Shown one piece after another: positions 11,761 through 23,560 of a stretch of DNA of 64,000 nt. Made by a program: the position numbers and the translations under genes. Source of the DNA: Cynocephalus volans (lineage: Eukaryota; Chordata; Mammalia; Dermoptera; Cynocephalidae); NCBI RefSeq assembly GCF_027409185.1, contig NC_084465.1, positions 31,847,864 through 31,911,863 on the forward strand, in the 5' to 3' direction. The notes beneath the pieces are model-generated. The model was not told the DNA's origin and made no database searches. It was given only the letters and a program-made list of their open reading frames with translations. Numbering within the stretch: the stretch's first letter is position 1; every line of letters starts with the position of its first letter.

Positions 11761-11877
11761 CTTTAGCAATGCCAGAGGGTTAAGGAGTGGACAGATCAGG
11801 GAATGAAGGGGACCATGAGGTGTTTTTTAATCTCCCTTTAGGATTCCAGGAGGGAATAAAGTGGAGTGCAGGGTCCT
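11385..11877 (+). other. start of WASL intron 1
   Basis: GC-rich continuation of the CpG island to about 11.76 kb, then ordinary sequence. No coding exon is seen here. Confidence 0.5.
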
Positions 11878-12110
11878 GGGGCATTTGTAGGGGCCAAAAG
11901 AAAACTTCATGCCTGAAGATACATCAGTAAATATCACTGACAAATTTATATGAAGAAAAGGCATAGCAAATGTTGTTATTTAACATGCTGGGAGAACGCA
12001 AAGCAGGGGGAAATCACAAGAGATTAATGTCCCAAATTAGTGGAGGTACAAAGCTCATATACCAGTGAGAGAGACAAATTTGGAAGAGGGAGAAGCCCCA
12101 CAATAATGAC
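11878..12110 (-). mobile_element. partial class I LTR
   Basis: Starts TGTAGGGGCCAAAAGAAAAC and continues with AACATGCTGGGAGAACGCAA and AAGCTCATATACCAGTGAG. It is clearly homologous to the LTR pair at 42741-43210 and 43850-44294, in the orientation of the first of these. Only the 3' half of the LTR is recognisable. Confidence 0.7.
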
Positions 12111-12700
12111 CTTAGACCATGTTTCTGTGAAGTTCTGGGGGAGGTGCTGTCGGTAGTGAGAGAAGGAAGTCAGAAATTAAGAGAGACATGTTGCATGATA
12201 ACGAATATATTTCAGGTACTCTCACAGCTCCTCTCAGAAACAGCAGATAATGGCCCAAGGAGGGAAAATTGCTTTGTAAATTTCTTTCCACAAAGCGCAA
12301 TAGCCTGCTTCTAATTTTTTTTTTCATTGTCCTTGAATTAGCCATCTGGAGATATATGAAAGACATATATTTTGGTGCCAAAATGTTTTGCTTTTCAAAT
12401 AGAGGGTAGGAAATGCTGGTTGCAGGTCTGACACCCTGAGGGGGTGTGACTGAGGACCTCAGCCCTCCTTCTTCCCTGGCTTGGTGGCCCAGGGGACTTC
12501 CAGTCCTTCTAGGTTTTAAAGACGTTCTTTAGTGATGAGAGACCTTTGCTAGTTAATATCAAAATTTGTCTCTGGTCTGTGAGTATTTTGCTTTTTCTTT
12601 CTGTTCTGTGTTGAATTATTTGCTGTTCCTATCACTTAAACTCTAGACTGGAACTAATTTATTGTCCTCTGCTTAATTCTAAAACGGGGGAACTTCCTCT
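12111..12700. other. no recognised feature
   Basis: No exon or nameable repeat seen. The 89-codon frame on - at 12112-12381 has no recognisable similarity. Confidence 0.4.
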
Positions 12701-13445
12701 GGGGACCAGTACTTGAGCTCTGTGGTTGAGCTACATTGTTGCTTTGCTGCTGTTTCCCTAGGGAAGGCTTTTTGTGCAGCTCAGGTTTTCATGGGTGACT
12801 TTACAGGTGCCTCCAGGACTCATGAGAACTTGGTTCTGGGCCTGAGTCTTTTCAGGAAACTGTACCACCTGCCCTTCTATATTCCTGACCAGTCTCCACT
12901 GAGTGGTCCTGTGCTGACTGGGGGCAGATGGGCTGTCCTTACTGTGTCCCAGTGTTCTCCCACTGGGCCTGTCTCCCATACCACCCATGCTCCAAACACT
13001 TCCCATGGGATGGGCCATGTGCTGGTCCCTTGCGATGACAAACTGGCCTCCGACTGACTCCTTTTTTTCAGTTGTTCTGACTCCTCACTCCTATGTGGGT
13101 CCATGGGCATCCTATTAGCAGTCTTGCTGGCCTGGGAGCCACCAAGGCCCTCTTCTCCCCTGCCACCTCCATACAACTTCATCTGCAGGGCACAGCTGCA
13201 CTTTTTGCCAGCTCCTCCTCCGTGCGCTCACCAGGGCCAGCCTTGAAGTGGCTGGGGCTTGAAAAGGTCAGAGCACTTCTTTCTTTCTCTCATCATGGCA
13301 TCTCCCACGTTCATGCACTCCTCCTCTTCCCCTGAGCTCTAGTGGCCCCAGCTTGGCTGTCGTTGCTTTTCAGTAGTTGTAAATTGGTTGGTTTCTGGGA
13401 CCGAGTGACACTGGGGACTGTCTGTTCTGCCATCTTGACTGGAAA
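12700..13445 (-). mobile_element. L1 5' UTR, antisense
   Basis: Moderately GC-rich text ending at about 13440 in TTCTGCCATCTTGACTGG, the reverse complement of the GGC(A/C)AGATGG-type start of L1 5' UTRs. The block lacks coding frames with known similarity. Compare the + strand L1 start at 61743. Confidence 0.55.
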
Positions 13446-13776
13446 ACCTTAACCAGTGATATTGCCACTTATTTTCATTTTGTATCTTCTCTTTTTTATT
13501 AATTTATTTTACCTTTCTTGCCTTCTTTTGGGCTGATTGAATTTTTTTGTTGTTCCACTTTATTTTTATCTACTAGCTTCTAAATTATACCTCTTTTTAT
13601 GATGTTGTTAATGGTTGTTCTGGAACTAACAATATGATTACTTAAATTATCAATGACTATTCACAGTCAATATTGTTTGTATTCACACTTCACGTTTCAT
13701 AGCTAACACTTTTGCTTCCACTTTTCAGTTCTCGCTTCCCACTTCACATTTTACACTCCACACTTCACAAATATAC

Positions 13777-14148
13777 TGTAAGAAAGTGAGCCGAGATGTC
13801 AGGTACCATTCAAGCTTTATTAAAGGAAAAGAATCTACTGGACGGTGCCCAAAGTGGGGGGCAGCCCATGGCTGCCCTCAAAATGGAAGGCAGCAGCTAC
13901 AATGGGACGGTAAGAGTTATTATTAGCTGTTGGGCGTGAAATGTCGGTCGGGGGGGAACCATTAGGTTGATGTAAGTGGGTGGAGAACTACGACAGTGCA
14001 GAAGCTGGAAAGTTGTTTCTGTCTAAGTCAGGAGGATTCTTGTAAAGGGAAGCAGGGAGGGGCTTGGTGCTAGAGTGGAAGAAGATGCCGGCAGCTATTC
14101 TGTGCTTATTGTATGTGCAATGGTGCCAGTCATGTCCAAAATCCATCA
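13777..14148 (-). repeat. 3' LTR of class I provirus
   Basis: 372 bp, homologous to 18989-19359. On + it starts TGTAAGAAAG and ends TCCATCA, so it has the TG...CA ends of an LTR. A polyadenylation signal AATAAAGC is kept. Confidence 0.85.
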
Positions 14149-14850
14149 TTCCTGCCTTTTAAGCATAAGAAGGGAAAAGGGGCAAAGGTCTCATTCTTCT
14201 GAAGCTACTTCCTGCTGGAGATGGGCAAAGGTATGAAAAAAATACAAGATTTATTTTGGTAGGTAAAATAATTAGGTGGCACATTTGCCACAATGAAATT
14301 GATCAGAAGCATCCTACTGATAGGAGGTAAAGGAGCGCCAGGAGGAAACTTCCGGTAATGTTACACTGCTCTGGGGCAACACTGGCTAATCCTGTAGCAA
14401 GTACTAGAACAGGTAGTATAATAAAGGTTAGGGACACCGGGTGGCATATACTTATCACGTCCTGTGATGGCAAACCTGCAATAGGAGGTCGGGACCAGTC
14501 CTGGAGTAGCTCTTGTGCAGAAGTAATGAAGCGAGCCTGCAAGAGTGAAAGGATAATCACTGGGGGAAAGATCATCCTCCTTCTGGGATTGGGGGAAGAG
14601 CAGAGGTGCTGGAGATTTTTAGTTTTGTAAGTCCTAAAATGGACGAAGTGTGAGGAGATGTTGCATTGGGGCTTGAGTAGAGGGACCCCTCTGGTTTGGT
14701 GTCAATAGATTTTTGGGTAAAGTCTCAGGTAATAGTTTTACCAAGGATAAGTGATACCAAGGCGGACTTTATTAGTACTTTTACTGCAATGTGGGTGGTG
14801 AGAAGTACTCTATAAGGCCCTTCCCAGCATGATGAGAGGGGCTTTGGGAT
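14149..14850 (-). other. short post-pol remainder of class I provirus
   Basis: Only about 700 bases separate integrase from the 3' LTR, far too little for env. A 90-codon frame (14303-14575) has hydrophobic stretches that might be an env remnant, but I cannot assign it. A purine-rich AAAAGGCAGGAA on - directly precedes the LTR and serves as the likely polypurine tract. Confidence 0.5.
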
Positions 14851-15402
14851 TCAGGTTTTAATATCCACTTGCTGACCCAGGCCCAGTTTAAAGTCTGAGA
14901 GGGTGGTGGGGAAAGGATCAGGTAACAGATGGTTGGCCTGCTCCCTAAAAAGATCCCTAATGAGTGAAAGAGTAGGGAGATACTGGCCTAAAGGCGACGA
15001 GCTGGAAGGGAGAGGTATGAGAGTGAAGGGCCTACCGTACATAAGTTTGAGGGGGGCTGAAGCCTTTGGGCTTGCGGGGGGCAGCCCATAGGTGAGTGAG
15101 TGACTGGTGGGGAGGCCAAAATGAGGGATGATTTCTGAGGTGAGAGTATGTGTTATTGCTGTAGCATCCTCTGAAGTGCAAGGAAAAGCCTCAACCCAAC
15201 CTGAAATGGTATCTACTAAGGTTAGATGATAGCATGTCCTTTTGTGTGGAGAGTAATATAAGGGCTGAAGAAGGTGTAGTAGGAGTTCATAGCCTATATG
15301 AACTGAATTAGGGAAATCTAAAAGGACTTGATCAGTTTGTGTGGTAGGGAGGACATAGCGACTGGAAAGAGTATACCAGTTGTCCTTTCTCTGTACCCCC
15401 AA
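14851..15402 (-). pseudogene. integrase of class I provirus, core deleted
   Basis: 183 open codons. The segment LVDTISGWVEAFP carries the first catalytic Asp of the D,D-35-E core. Soon after FGLPTS the text jumps to LKLMYGRPF, which belongs well past the active site. The part with the second Asp and the Glu is therefore missing, apparently by an in-frame deletion of several tens of codons. The C-terminal segment then continues in frame. The protein would be inactive. Confidence 0.75.
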
Positions 15403-15900
15403 TTATTGGAGGTACTGTATTTCTTGAGGTGTGTATTTGGGTAAAGGGTGTAGGGGCCATGAGAAGAACCTGACCAGGAGAGGAAGAGTGGGGGGGCCTG
15501 GTGATTGAGCAGCCCGTTTTGCGGTTAGATCCACCACTTTCTTTACCTGGGCTATGGGGTTGATGGAGGTTTGGTGTCCTCTGCAGTGTATAACCCCAAC
15601 CTCCTTTGGGAGATGTGCAGCCTCAATAGCTTGTGTTAGGTTTACTATGACATAACCCGCCCAGGGGGCAGGCATGGAAGTGGCACTCCCATCTATGAAC
15701 AGTGTAATGGGATGCAGCAAGATGTGTGTAAAGGGATTGAGAAAGAGGTCTAAAGCCTCCATGCAATTGTGTTCTAAGGGTTGTGAGTGTTTGGGGATGA
15801 GAGTAGCTGGATTTAAGGGAGGGCAAGTTTTAAAGGAGAACTGGGAATTTTCCTCATGCCTGAGAGAAGGTCTTGACTGTTTGTTGCCAAGGTTAGTTTA
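15403..15900 (-). pseudogene. RNase H region of class I provirus
   Basis: The piece contains LFIDGSA (first catalytic Asp region of RNase H) and later HCRGHQ, followed by a run of positions typical of the RNase H to integrase linker. It is open for 119 codons at 15403-15762 and extends upstream in another frame. It continues from the RT relic. Confidence 0.65.
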
Positions 15901-15919
15901 GAGCTTTCTTGTGCTAAAA

Positions 15920-16890
15920 GGGCTGCTGCTGCCAAGGCCTGTAAACAGGCCCATTTCTCAAGCTGTGGTGTCTAGTTGTTTAGAGAGATGGGTAGCCAGG
16001 GAGAAAATATCTCCTGCCTCTTGTCCCAAAACCCCGACTGCCAATCCTTGGGATTTAGTGTTGTATAGGATAAAAGGATGAGATGGATTTGGGAGGGACA
16101 GAGCTGGGCCTGCGAAGAGGGTGGCTTTTAATCGCTGGAAGGAAGAATGAATGGGCTTTGTGGGATCTATAGGAATGGCAGGATCCCCTTTGGCTGCCCC
16201 ATAAAGTGGCTTTGCTGGCACTTGAAAGTGCCAGCATAGGAATCCATAGGCAAAGATGCCCTGCAAGCCGCAGGAAAGAGAGAATTTCACCCTTTTTGGT
16301 AGGAGAAGGAGCTCAGAAATTAGACTCTTGTGATCTACAATTATTTCTCTGGTGTTGGGGGTGAGGCAAACTCCCAAGTAGGTGACTGAAGGAGAAGAAA
16401 TTTGGGCCTTCCTGGGGTACATTCAACATCCCCTGGAGAACAGGAAATTAAGGAGAGCAACAGTGTGGGCCTATGAATCCTCATAGGAGGGGCTGCAAAG
16501 GTGGAGGTCATCCACGTGTTGTATTAAAGTGCTAGAGGTTGGGGGGGACATTCAGATAAGTCCTGAGCTAACGCCAGAAAGTGCAGGTTATCCTGAAACC
16601 CCTGTGGAAGTACTGTCCAGGTGAGTTGTTAAAATGACGTGTGTCAGGATTAGTCCTGTACTAAACAATATGAGCCGTTAGGCTTTATAACCAGAAGGAT
16701 GGGTATATTAAAAGGTGAGTGGGTAGGTCATGAGAGATGAAAAGAAAGCAGTTTGTATGTGATGGGTTTTAAGCCTATTAGGTGTTTGTTAGCAATGGGG
16801 TACTGTGGGACATCAGGGAACAAGAAGAAGTTTCACAATTTAACAAGGATAGGGGAATGGCACATAGCAATGGAGGGAGAAGCGTCCCAT
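15920..16890 (-). pseudogene. reverse transcriptase of class I provirus, broken
   Basis: The first half is riddled with stops. The polymerase motif is visible on - as H-V-D-D at 16507-16518 (usual YVDD, with Tyr changed to His). The 154-codon open piece at 15958-16422 covers the thumb and connection region with YLGVCLTP, AKPLY and GPALSLP motifs typical of gammaretroviral RT. Catalysis is not expected. Confidence 0.75.
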
Positions 16891-16891
16891 A

Positions 16892-17386
16892 TTACAGGAT
16901 TAACCTTGTCCAAGGGGGAGGGGAAGGTGGAATCCTCAGGAGCCAGGTCTGGGTGCAGGTCTGGAATATTGTAGCTGGAGTTAAACTGTTTAGAGTAAGA
17001 TTAGCTTTGAATTTGAAAAGAATGTCCCATCCTAGTAAGGGGGCAGGGCATTGAGGCATTATTAAAAGTTGGTGTGTAATTTGGGTGTGATGTAGGGTGC
17101 AGGAAAAGGGTTGAGTGATCCATGGGTGGTATTCCGATCCCATGACCCCTACTATTGTGATAGAGGACAGGGTTGTTGGTCCTGCATATTTAGGAAGGGT
17201 AGAGTAAATGGCCCCTGTACTGATGACAAAAGAGATCAGCTTACCTGCTACAAAGTGAGTTACCCTGGGCTCACACATGGTGATCTCTGTGGAGGCCTCC
17301 TCCTGGGGAAAGCCTAGAAGCTCCGGTAGAGATGGCTGTGGAGCTGAAGGTTGTAGGTTAGAAACTGGGTACTCCCTCTCTGGCAA
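16892..17386 (-). pseudogene. retroviral protease region of class I provirus
   Basis: An open stretch of 164 codons whose middle part has the fold markers of a retropepsin. The active-site motif is altered: STGA where Asp-Thr/Ser-Gly-Ala is needed, so the catalytic Asp is lost. Later hydrophobic residues around LLGWDIL match the usual C-terminal motif (hallmark G-R/W-D). It follows gag and precedes RT in the normal order. It is a dead relic despite the long open frame. Confidence 0.7.
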
Positions 17387-17391
17387 GTGAC

Positions 17392-18450
17392 ACAGTCAAC
17401 TCCCCAGTGACCTGGCTGTTTGCAGTGAGGACAGGGCCCTGGAGGAGGCTATGGTTTGGGACATGCTCAAGCCCAGTGGCCCACCTGACTGCATTTGAAC
17501 CAGTTTCCAGGTGGCTTGTCCCTAGAGGCAGCCAGCTTTGGAATATGTGAGCCATGGATGGCATTAGCCAGTAACTGGTATTTAGCCTGATCCCTTTTAT
17601 AGTTTTTCTTTTTGAATATCAGGGGCTGGTTGGGTAATGAAATGAGAGTCTAAGAGGGTCATGCCTGCAGAGGAGTTTGGGTCTATATGTGTGTATTCAT
17701 GGAAAGCCTCAGAGAGGTGGGTTAGGAACTCATTGGAATTTTCAGTGGATCTCTGTGTGATTTCTCTAAGCTTGCCATAATTGACTGACTTGTGAGTAGC
17801 CTTTGGGAGCCATGACGTAGGTATGTGATCATGTTATCCCAGAGATCCTGATCCCTGTGGCCAGCCTGGTAATCCCAATTTGGGGCTGTTCAATGAACAG
17901 CAATGGCTCCCACTGTACGCCTATTATTTTGAGCGTGTACCTTGTCTGCCTGTTGGGCTGCTATCCAGACCTGTTCCCTGCTCCCTGTCTTCAGGGGACA
18001 GATATGTGTCTGGGTCAGACTGGGAGTGTACCCATTGTTTTTCGAGTTGGGGAAGTTCTGAAAGAGAAAAGGGGTATGTACCTGGATAATTCCCTCCATC
18101 CTAGCCACTTCTCAGAGGGGGATATAAAGGAGCCAGGGCTGAGGATGAAGAGAGGGAAAAGGTGGAGGGGCTGATGATGGATTTGGAGCATGTGGAGGTA
18201 GGTGACGCGGCCCAGATGGGGAGCAGAGTAGTCTGACAGATAAAAAGATTAAACCTTGTCTGGAAAGGGGAGGTCAAGCACAAGCTAGGAGAATTTGAGA
18301 TACAGGACAGTTCTGAGAGAGAGAAGAATGCATTCAGAGATAGAAGAAATCCTGAACAAGGAATCTCTAGTATTTGCCATTCTGGTGACAAAAGTTGTCT
18401 AAATCTCTGAGAGTATCTAAATCGAGCGTGCCATCTTGTGGCCACTGGGA
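17392..18450 (-). pseudogene. gag of class I provirus, broken
   Basis: Gag encodes the matrix, capsid and nucleocapsid proteins of the particle. Only pieces survive. A proline/serine-rich segment (18101-18445) fits matrix/p12. A capsid major-homology-like stretch is seen at about 17640-17760. Two nucleocapsid zinc knuckles follow: one near 17482-17510 with an internal stop, and a complete C-x2-C-x4-H-x4-C at 17392-17433. Several frameshifts and stops separate them, so no Gag can be made. About 500 bases of leader without clear coding lie between 18450 and the primer site. Confidence 0.7.
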
Positions 18451-18967
18451 CTCATTGTAATGAGGTGTTGGAGTTTTAATGTCTCCCCGGAAGCTGAGAA
18501 ATTGGCCAGGAGATGGACCCGAGGCTTAGAGTGCAGAGTATAATAGACCTTGGAGGTTCAGTTTGTGGGGATCCCATGTAGAGGTCGAGAAAAGGAATGG
18601 GCAGTCCTGGTAGGAGAAGAATGCTGCCTAAGAACTTCCTGCTTGGTGTGCATCTTCTTTTCAAGTGAGAAGCTGCCAACCAGCTAATGGAGCGTCCTCC
18701 AATAGCTGGAGGGCACGAGAAAGGTTCCCTTGGCCAGGCTCTTGGTCTTTGAGAACGAGAGAGAGAGAGAGCGCGTCAGGGGAACCCAAGACGAGACAGG
18801 AATGACCCACTGACTCACCCTGCATTGAGGCTGGTGTTGATGCATTGGTCTGAAATGGTGAAAGGAGAGAGAGTCCCAAGTGTACCCAGTTGCAGCAGGT
18901 CTTGGAAGGGTAGCTGAGGGCCAACCAACCAAGGTGGGGATCGTCCAACAACGTCGGCCAAAACCCT

Positions 18968-18985
18968 TCTCAGGTTTTGGCAGCA
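18968..18985 (-). other. primer-binding site, tRNA-Phe-like
   Basis: On -, TGCTGCCAAAACCTGAGA stands three bases beyond the 5' LTR. It agrees at 14 of 18 positions with the complement of the tRNA-Phe 3' end (TGGTGCCGAAACCCGGGA, from memory). Confidence 0.65.
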
Positions 18986-18988
18986 TAA

Positions 18989-19359
18989 TGAAAGAAAGTG
19001 AGCTGTGATGCCGGGTACCATTCAAGCTTTATTAAAGGAAAAGAATCTACTGGGCTGTTCCCAATGTGGGGGGCTGCCCAGGACAGCCCTCAAAGTGGAA
19101 GTCAGTAGCAACAGTGGGATTGTGAGAGTTTATATTAGCTGTTGGGCATGAAATGTATGGGGGGTAGGGACCATTTGGTTGATGTAACTGGGTGGAGAAC
19201 TGCGCAATGTGGAAGCTGGAAAGTTGTTTCTGTTTAAGTCCAGAGGCTTCTTCTAAAGGGAAGGGGGGAGGGGCTTGGTGCTGGAGTGGAAGAGGAGGCC
19301 GGCAGCTATTTTGTGCTTTTTGTGTGCACAATGGCGCCAGTCATGTCCAAAGTCCATCA
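18989..19359 (-). repeat. 5' LTR of class I provirus
   Basis: 371 bp. On - it starts TGATGGAC and ends TTTCTTTCA. It has the polyadenylation signal AATAAAGC (plus-strand GCTTTATT at about 19027-19034). The partner copy is at 13777-14148. Confidence 0.85.
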
Positions 19360-19518
19360 TGTACTAACTTTACCATCACATAAATCGATTTATACCCCTT
19401 TCCTATAAAGATATAAGAATTGGAGAGAAAAAAATAAAACTATAATTTTCAAACAGCATTATTACTTAGGTAGAAAACTCAAAAGAATCTATAAATTATT
19501 TGAAATGATAGGAGAGTT

Positions 19519-19893
19519 TGTAAGGCTAGGATTAGGGCTCACAGGCCCCTTGAGCCCATTGTCCAGAAGGGTCCCAAACCCTCCGCACTCAGGTCTACAA
19601 CCTAGGTAATAGGAAAAGGTCTTTGGAGCCGTGGGTAAAAAATTAATAGGCTTTATTCAGAGCTAGCCGCAGCCACCTTAGTGCCTTCCCAGAGTGTGTG
19701 GAGAAGCACCATGTATCAGAGCCCTTAGTACTTTATACTTAAATCCATAACCCAAAACACCTGGGTGCACATGCGCAATTACATTAGACAATAACCAAGG
19801 AACACCTGGGTGCACGTGAATACTCACACCAGATGCTTGGCAAGATTCTGAACATCTGAGGGGCCCAGACCATTTTTGTATATTTTCCAAACA
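19519..19893 (-). repeat. 3' LTR of ERV-L
   Basis: 375 bp, TG at the left and CA at the right edge on +; homologous to 24984-25360 with many substitutions and few indels. Confidence 0.85.
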
Positions 19894-20788
19894 ATCCACC
19901 CCTTCGGGGTCCCTTGCCATACAATCTACATGTTCAGAATCTTCTGCAATGTTCCCTTAGTGAGGATAAATGACCCTTACATTCATATAACCTATTGTCT
20001 GTTCAATATGCCTTAAGGTTTGTCCTTAAGGCTTGCCCTGTAGTTCTGTCCTTTTAACTGTTAGCCGCACATGTCCAGGTAGTAGTCATCATTGGTGTGA
20101 TTTTCCATGAGAATAATCCTGTATTCATACTGATGGGCAGTTCAGTGCATATTCAGTAGGCCAACACATTGGTCACATGAACGTATGTATGTGCCCAGTC
20201 GCCTCTGGTACCTGCAGCCAGAACACTACAGGCAAAAAGACAGAAGGGTTATTGGTACCAATAGGGGGAACTCTCGCCCCTCTGGTAAGATACATGCCAG
20301 TTTGCCATCCTGAGAAAGGATGGTTTCAGGAATAGGAATCTTACCTGGTTTATGATACCATACATCATCCACTAACACTGTTGGATCTATAGTTTTACAT
20401 ATAACAGGATAGGTGAACACATAATTGGCCCTTTGGAATAGAGTGCTTATCTGTGCCAGGCCATGTTACCTTTACTTGAGGAGGCCAGGTACTTGTCACC
20501 CAAGATGAAACTTGCAAGTCTTCTTCTAATCCTTTTCCCCAAGGCCCTATTAGACCTACCCAGCATATATGGGGGGCTTCTGTTCTCCGAGGCCATTCCC
20601 ATTGTACTGTCTTTGTAGTAAACAGGTTGGGGCTAGTAAGAGAATATTTCCATTCTTGCCATATCTTGGCTTCAAAAGTTTATCTTTAGTAGTGACTTGC
20701 AGTTGTACAGGTGCCGCAGCCCTATGTAACAGAGCTTCTACTAAAGAGGGCCCACCCTTGTGGGGTCTCTCATTTAGAATTCTGTCAG
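19894..20788 (-). other. 3' part of ERV-L after the integrase core
   Basis: Holds the displaced integrase C-terminal relic (20226-20420) and non-coding text. I could not identify the dUTPase described for some ERV-L copies, nor env. A purine-rich GAAGGGGTGGAT on - just before the 3' LTR is the probable polypurine tract. Confidence 0.5.
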
Positions 20789-21346
20789 TCATAACCGCTG
20801 TGTCCTCCCCTTCAGGGATGGGGGTTGGGCAGATAGCCTTACTCCCTTTTTGAAAAGACTATTGTACTGTTCAATCATTCCTGCTTCCTGGGAATGATAT
20901 GGCACATGTAACTTCCACTGAATAGACAACTGGGAAGCCCACTTCTGAACCTCATGCCCAGAAAAATGGGTTCCATTATCACTCTCTATGACTACAGGCC
21001 AACCATACATGGCCATAAGGCTGTTCAATGCCTTCACAGTGTTTACCTGGTCTGGGGCCTTACAAGGCCATACAAACAGAAGACCAGTAGCCATATCAAC
21101 AGCTGTGAAGATGTACCTGGAATTCTCTGACCTTGGCAGTGGTCCAACAAAGTCCATTTGCCATCGAGTCAGGGGCTCCCTTCCTCGAGTTATTTGCCCA
21201 TCTGTATGGAGCACCTGCTGGGGGTGTGGACTCTCTTGAGCACATACTAGACAAGCACGACAGGCATTCACTACATCTTCCCATTTTATAGGCAGGGCCC
21301 ATCGCTGAGCTGCCATCCACATGGTTTTACTGCCAGCATGCTGCAT
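20789..21346 (-). pseudogene. integrase of ERV-L, core preserved
   Basis: 185 open codons. A Cys-x2-Cys (ACRACLVC) closes the N-terminal zinc-binding domain. The core has all three acidic positions of D,D-35-E in order: WQMDFVG, ESDNGTHF and SQEAGMIEQ. The usual Pro-x-x-x-x-x-G spacing is kept. A frameshift or stop near 20840 ends the frame before the C-terminal domain, whose text (VWYHKPGKIPIPE) appears in another frame at 20226-20420. This is the best preserved gene of the element but is cut off from gag-pro-RT by stops. Confidence 0.8.
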
Positions 21347-21399
21347 TCATCGATGTAACCACTGGGCTACATCAGTAGCTGGGGCTCTCTCTAGCCATC

Positions 21400-22440
21400 T
21401 TACCTTAGCCAAAGCATCAGCTTCATCATTTCCTGGACTGGCTTAAGGGGAAGTGTCCTGTGACATGGAAAAGAGTTACTTCTTTCTCATGTCCCAATTC
21501 CCATAACTCTTGCCACATGGCTTGTCCCCACAGGGGTCAGTGGCCTACCATCCACCATTGACATTTCCAAGTAGAGATCCAAAGGGTTAAACCTTTGCAC
21601 ACAGCCCAGCTGTCAGTACAGACGGTTAATGGCCCAGGCTCATTTTATATCACCATCCATACTGTTCTTAATTCAGCCCGTTGACCGCTTTGCCTTGTGT
21701 CATTTTCATATCACATGGACTCTGTTAAGGGCTGGACAGCAACAGCTGTCCACGATGCTGAGGGTCCCATGCTAGAGCCATCTGTATACCGAGCTTGCTC
21801 TGTGATAGGCCCCTGTCCCTCATGGAAAGGTGTAGCCTCCACCTCCATGGGTAAGGGTTTCTGTCAAAGTTTCCTCCACAACTTCTACTGGTCCTAGCAC
21901 AGTTTGCAACTCTTTGGACAGAGGACTCATTGACACAGTGCTTCTTTATTCTATATATGCTCCCCATTTAGACAGAGTGGGAGTCTGAGCTATGCCCATT
22001 TTAGGGTTGGATGCCCATGTGCGCAGCCAACCTAGTATGGGGTATGTCATCCTTACTACGACTTTGTCAATTCTTGTGGTAGCTTCAGTAGCCAGCAAGG
22101 CAGAATACACAGCTACTAACTTTTTCTATTAGAGAATAATGCACTTCAGCACCCTTTCAGAGCTGAGACCAGAATCCTACAGGTGTTTGGAATCAGTCTT
22201 GTCTCTGCCACAGACCCCATCCTAACCCTTCTTTGGTTATATGTACATCTAATTCAAAAGGCTTATTAGGATCAGCCACTAGTAAAGCCAGTACTTGATG
22301 TATTGCCCTTATTGTTGTCTGGTAAGCCCATTCTACTTCCTTAGTCAAATCCTGGGGGCTCCTTTCTTTGTTAATGCATATAGTGGGCATGCCATTTGAG
22401 CCATATGGGGTACAAAAGCTCTCCAATACCCCAGAAGTCC
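21400..22440 (-). pseudogene. RNase H and connection region of ERV-L
   Basis: The stretch joins RT to integrase. Open pieces at 22193-22477 (F-E-L-D-V-H segment) and 21725-21967 fit the connection and RNase H domains by position and by phrases such as DGSSMGPS-like and LTVCTDSWAV-like text in broken frame. Individual catalytic residues cannot all be placed. Confidence 0.55.
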
Positions 22441-23169
22441 CAAATATATCTGTAGCTGAGCTACAGTTGTGAGTCAAGGGTGTGCCTGTATCTTGTCTAT
22501 AATAGCTTCTGGCATTACTCTCATCTTACCTGACCAGACCACTCCTAAGAATTTGACTGACAGTCCAGGTCCTTGCACTTGGGCTGTGTTCATGGCCCAC
22601 CACATTGTTCCAAATGACTTAGCAGCATTGGAGCTGCCTGGGTTAAATCTGCAAGAGAATCGGAGGTTAGTAACATGTCATCAATGTAGTGAAACATTGT
22701 AACTGTGCTGGGCCTAGTCCACTTGGCTAGGTCCCCAGCCAGCAAACCATGACAGATGATTGGGCTATTCTGATATCCTTGAAGCAATACCTGAAAGTTC
22801 CATTGCCTCCCTTCCCAGGTGAAGGCAAACCGATCTTGGCTATCAGCCAAGATGGGAATAGAGAAAAAAGCATTTCAATGTCCAGTACATAGTGATAAGT
22901 TGAGTTGTTACCTGTTCCATCCAGTCATGAACCGAAGGCAGAGCTGCATGCAAAGGAAGGACTAGTTTGTTTAGTTCTCAATAGTCTACAGTCATTCTCC
23001 AGGTACCAGCAGGTTTTTTCACCAGCCATACTTGAGCATTAAATGGGCTATAAGCCAGACAAATAATGCCAACTTTCTCTAACTCCAATATAGTGGCACT
23101 TATCTCTGCATGTCCTCCTGGTAGGCAATACTGCTTTATATTAACTACATGTCTTGGCTGAGGTAACAC
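22440..23169 (-). pseudogene. reverse transcriptase of ERV-L, broken
   Basis: Two open pieces (22978-23169 and 22590-22850) with a frameshift between them, and a further piece past 22590. The catalytic motif is intact as Y-I-D-D at 22677-22688. Upstream are WLVKKPAGTWRMTVDY and downstream KFLGVVWSGK, both typical of the ERV-L palm and thumb. The gap and stops prevent a working enzyme even though the motif is preserved. Confidence 0.8.
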
Positions 23170-23560
23170 CTGTGGATCATGTTTAGCATATCCTCATACC
23201 ACAGGCTTTATTGTCCGAATTCGTAGCCAAAACTCTCCCACTGTTGTTTGTGGGTGCAAACCATAAAGTATATCCATACCCAAGATGTATTCAGCTACTG
23301 GGGATATATATACAATATACACACGGGGGGGCAATTATCCTATGCCCAATGGCAGTGACACATCTTTGACTTCAATGGCATGTCCTCCATAGCCATCTAT
23401 ACCAACTACGGCCCCTGGAAACTTATTTGGATTGCCATATTATCAGGCTACATTCTGCACCTGTATCCACCAATGCCAAAACACGCTGCACATTTGTCCT
23501 CGACCAATGTATTGCCAATTCAACATGAGGCCTCCGGTCCTCACCTGCCCCCAAAAGATG
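23170..23560 (-). pseudogene. protease region of ERV-L
   Basis: Between gag and RT. On - the text contains GAVVGIDGYGG, followed by segments such as EYILGMDILYGL, where G-M-D resembles the conserved C-terminal retropepsin motif. Internal stops occur at several places. The active-site D-T-G is not intact. Confidence 0.55.

Larger units (their letters stand above)
13777..19359 (-). mobile_element. class I (gammaretrovirus-like) endogenous provirus
   Basis: A 5.6-kb provirus on -, bounded by two LTRs of 371-372 bp. In its own direction: 5' LTR, primer site, leader, gag, pro, RT, RNase H, integrase, a short remainder, 3' LTR. The flanks TATAC (13772-13776) and TGTAC (19360-19364) may be a diverged 5-bp target duplication. 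The LTRs differ at about one position in seven over their first ~130 bases by eye, so the insertion is old. Every gene is broken by stops or frameshifts, and env is nearly absent. The tRNA-Phe-like primer site suggests a relative of the HERV-F group; this is inference. Confidence 0.85.

Noticed and set aside
10498-11766. Long open frames on both strands of the CpG island (up to 309 codons)
   Set aside because: GC-rich DNA has few stop codons. The frames overlap each other on both strands, have low-complexity Arg/Pro/Gly/Ala composition and conflict with the WASL start codon and donor.
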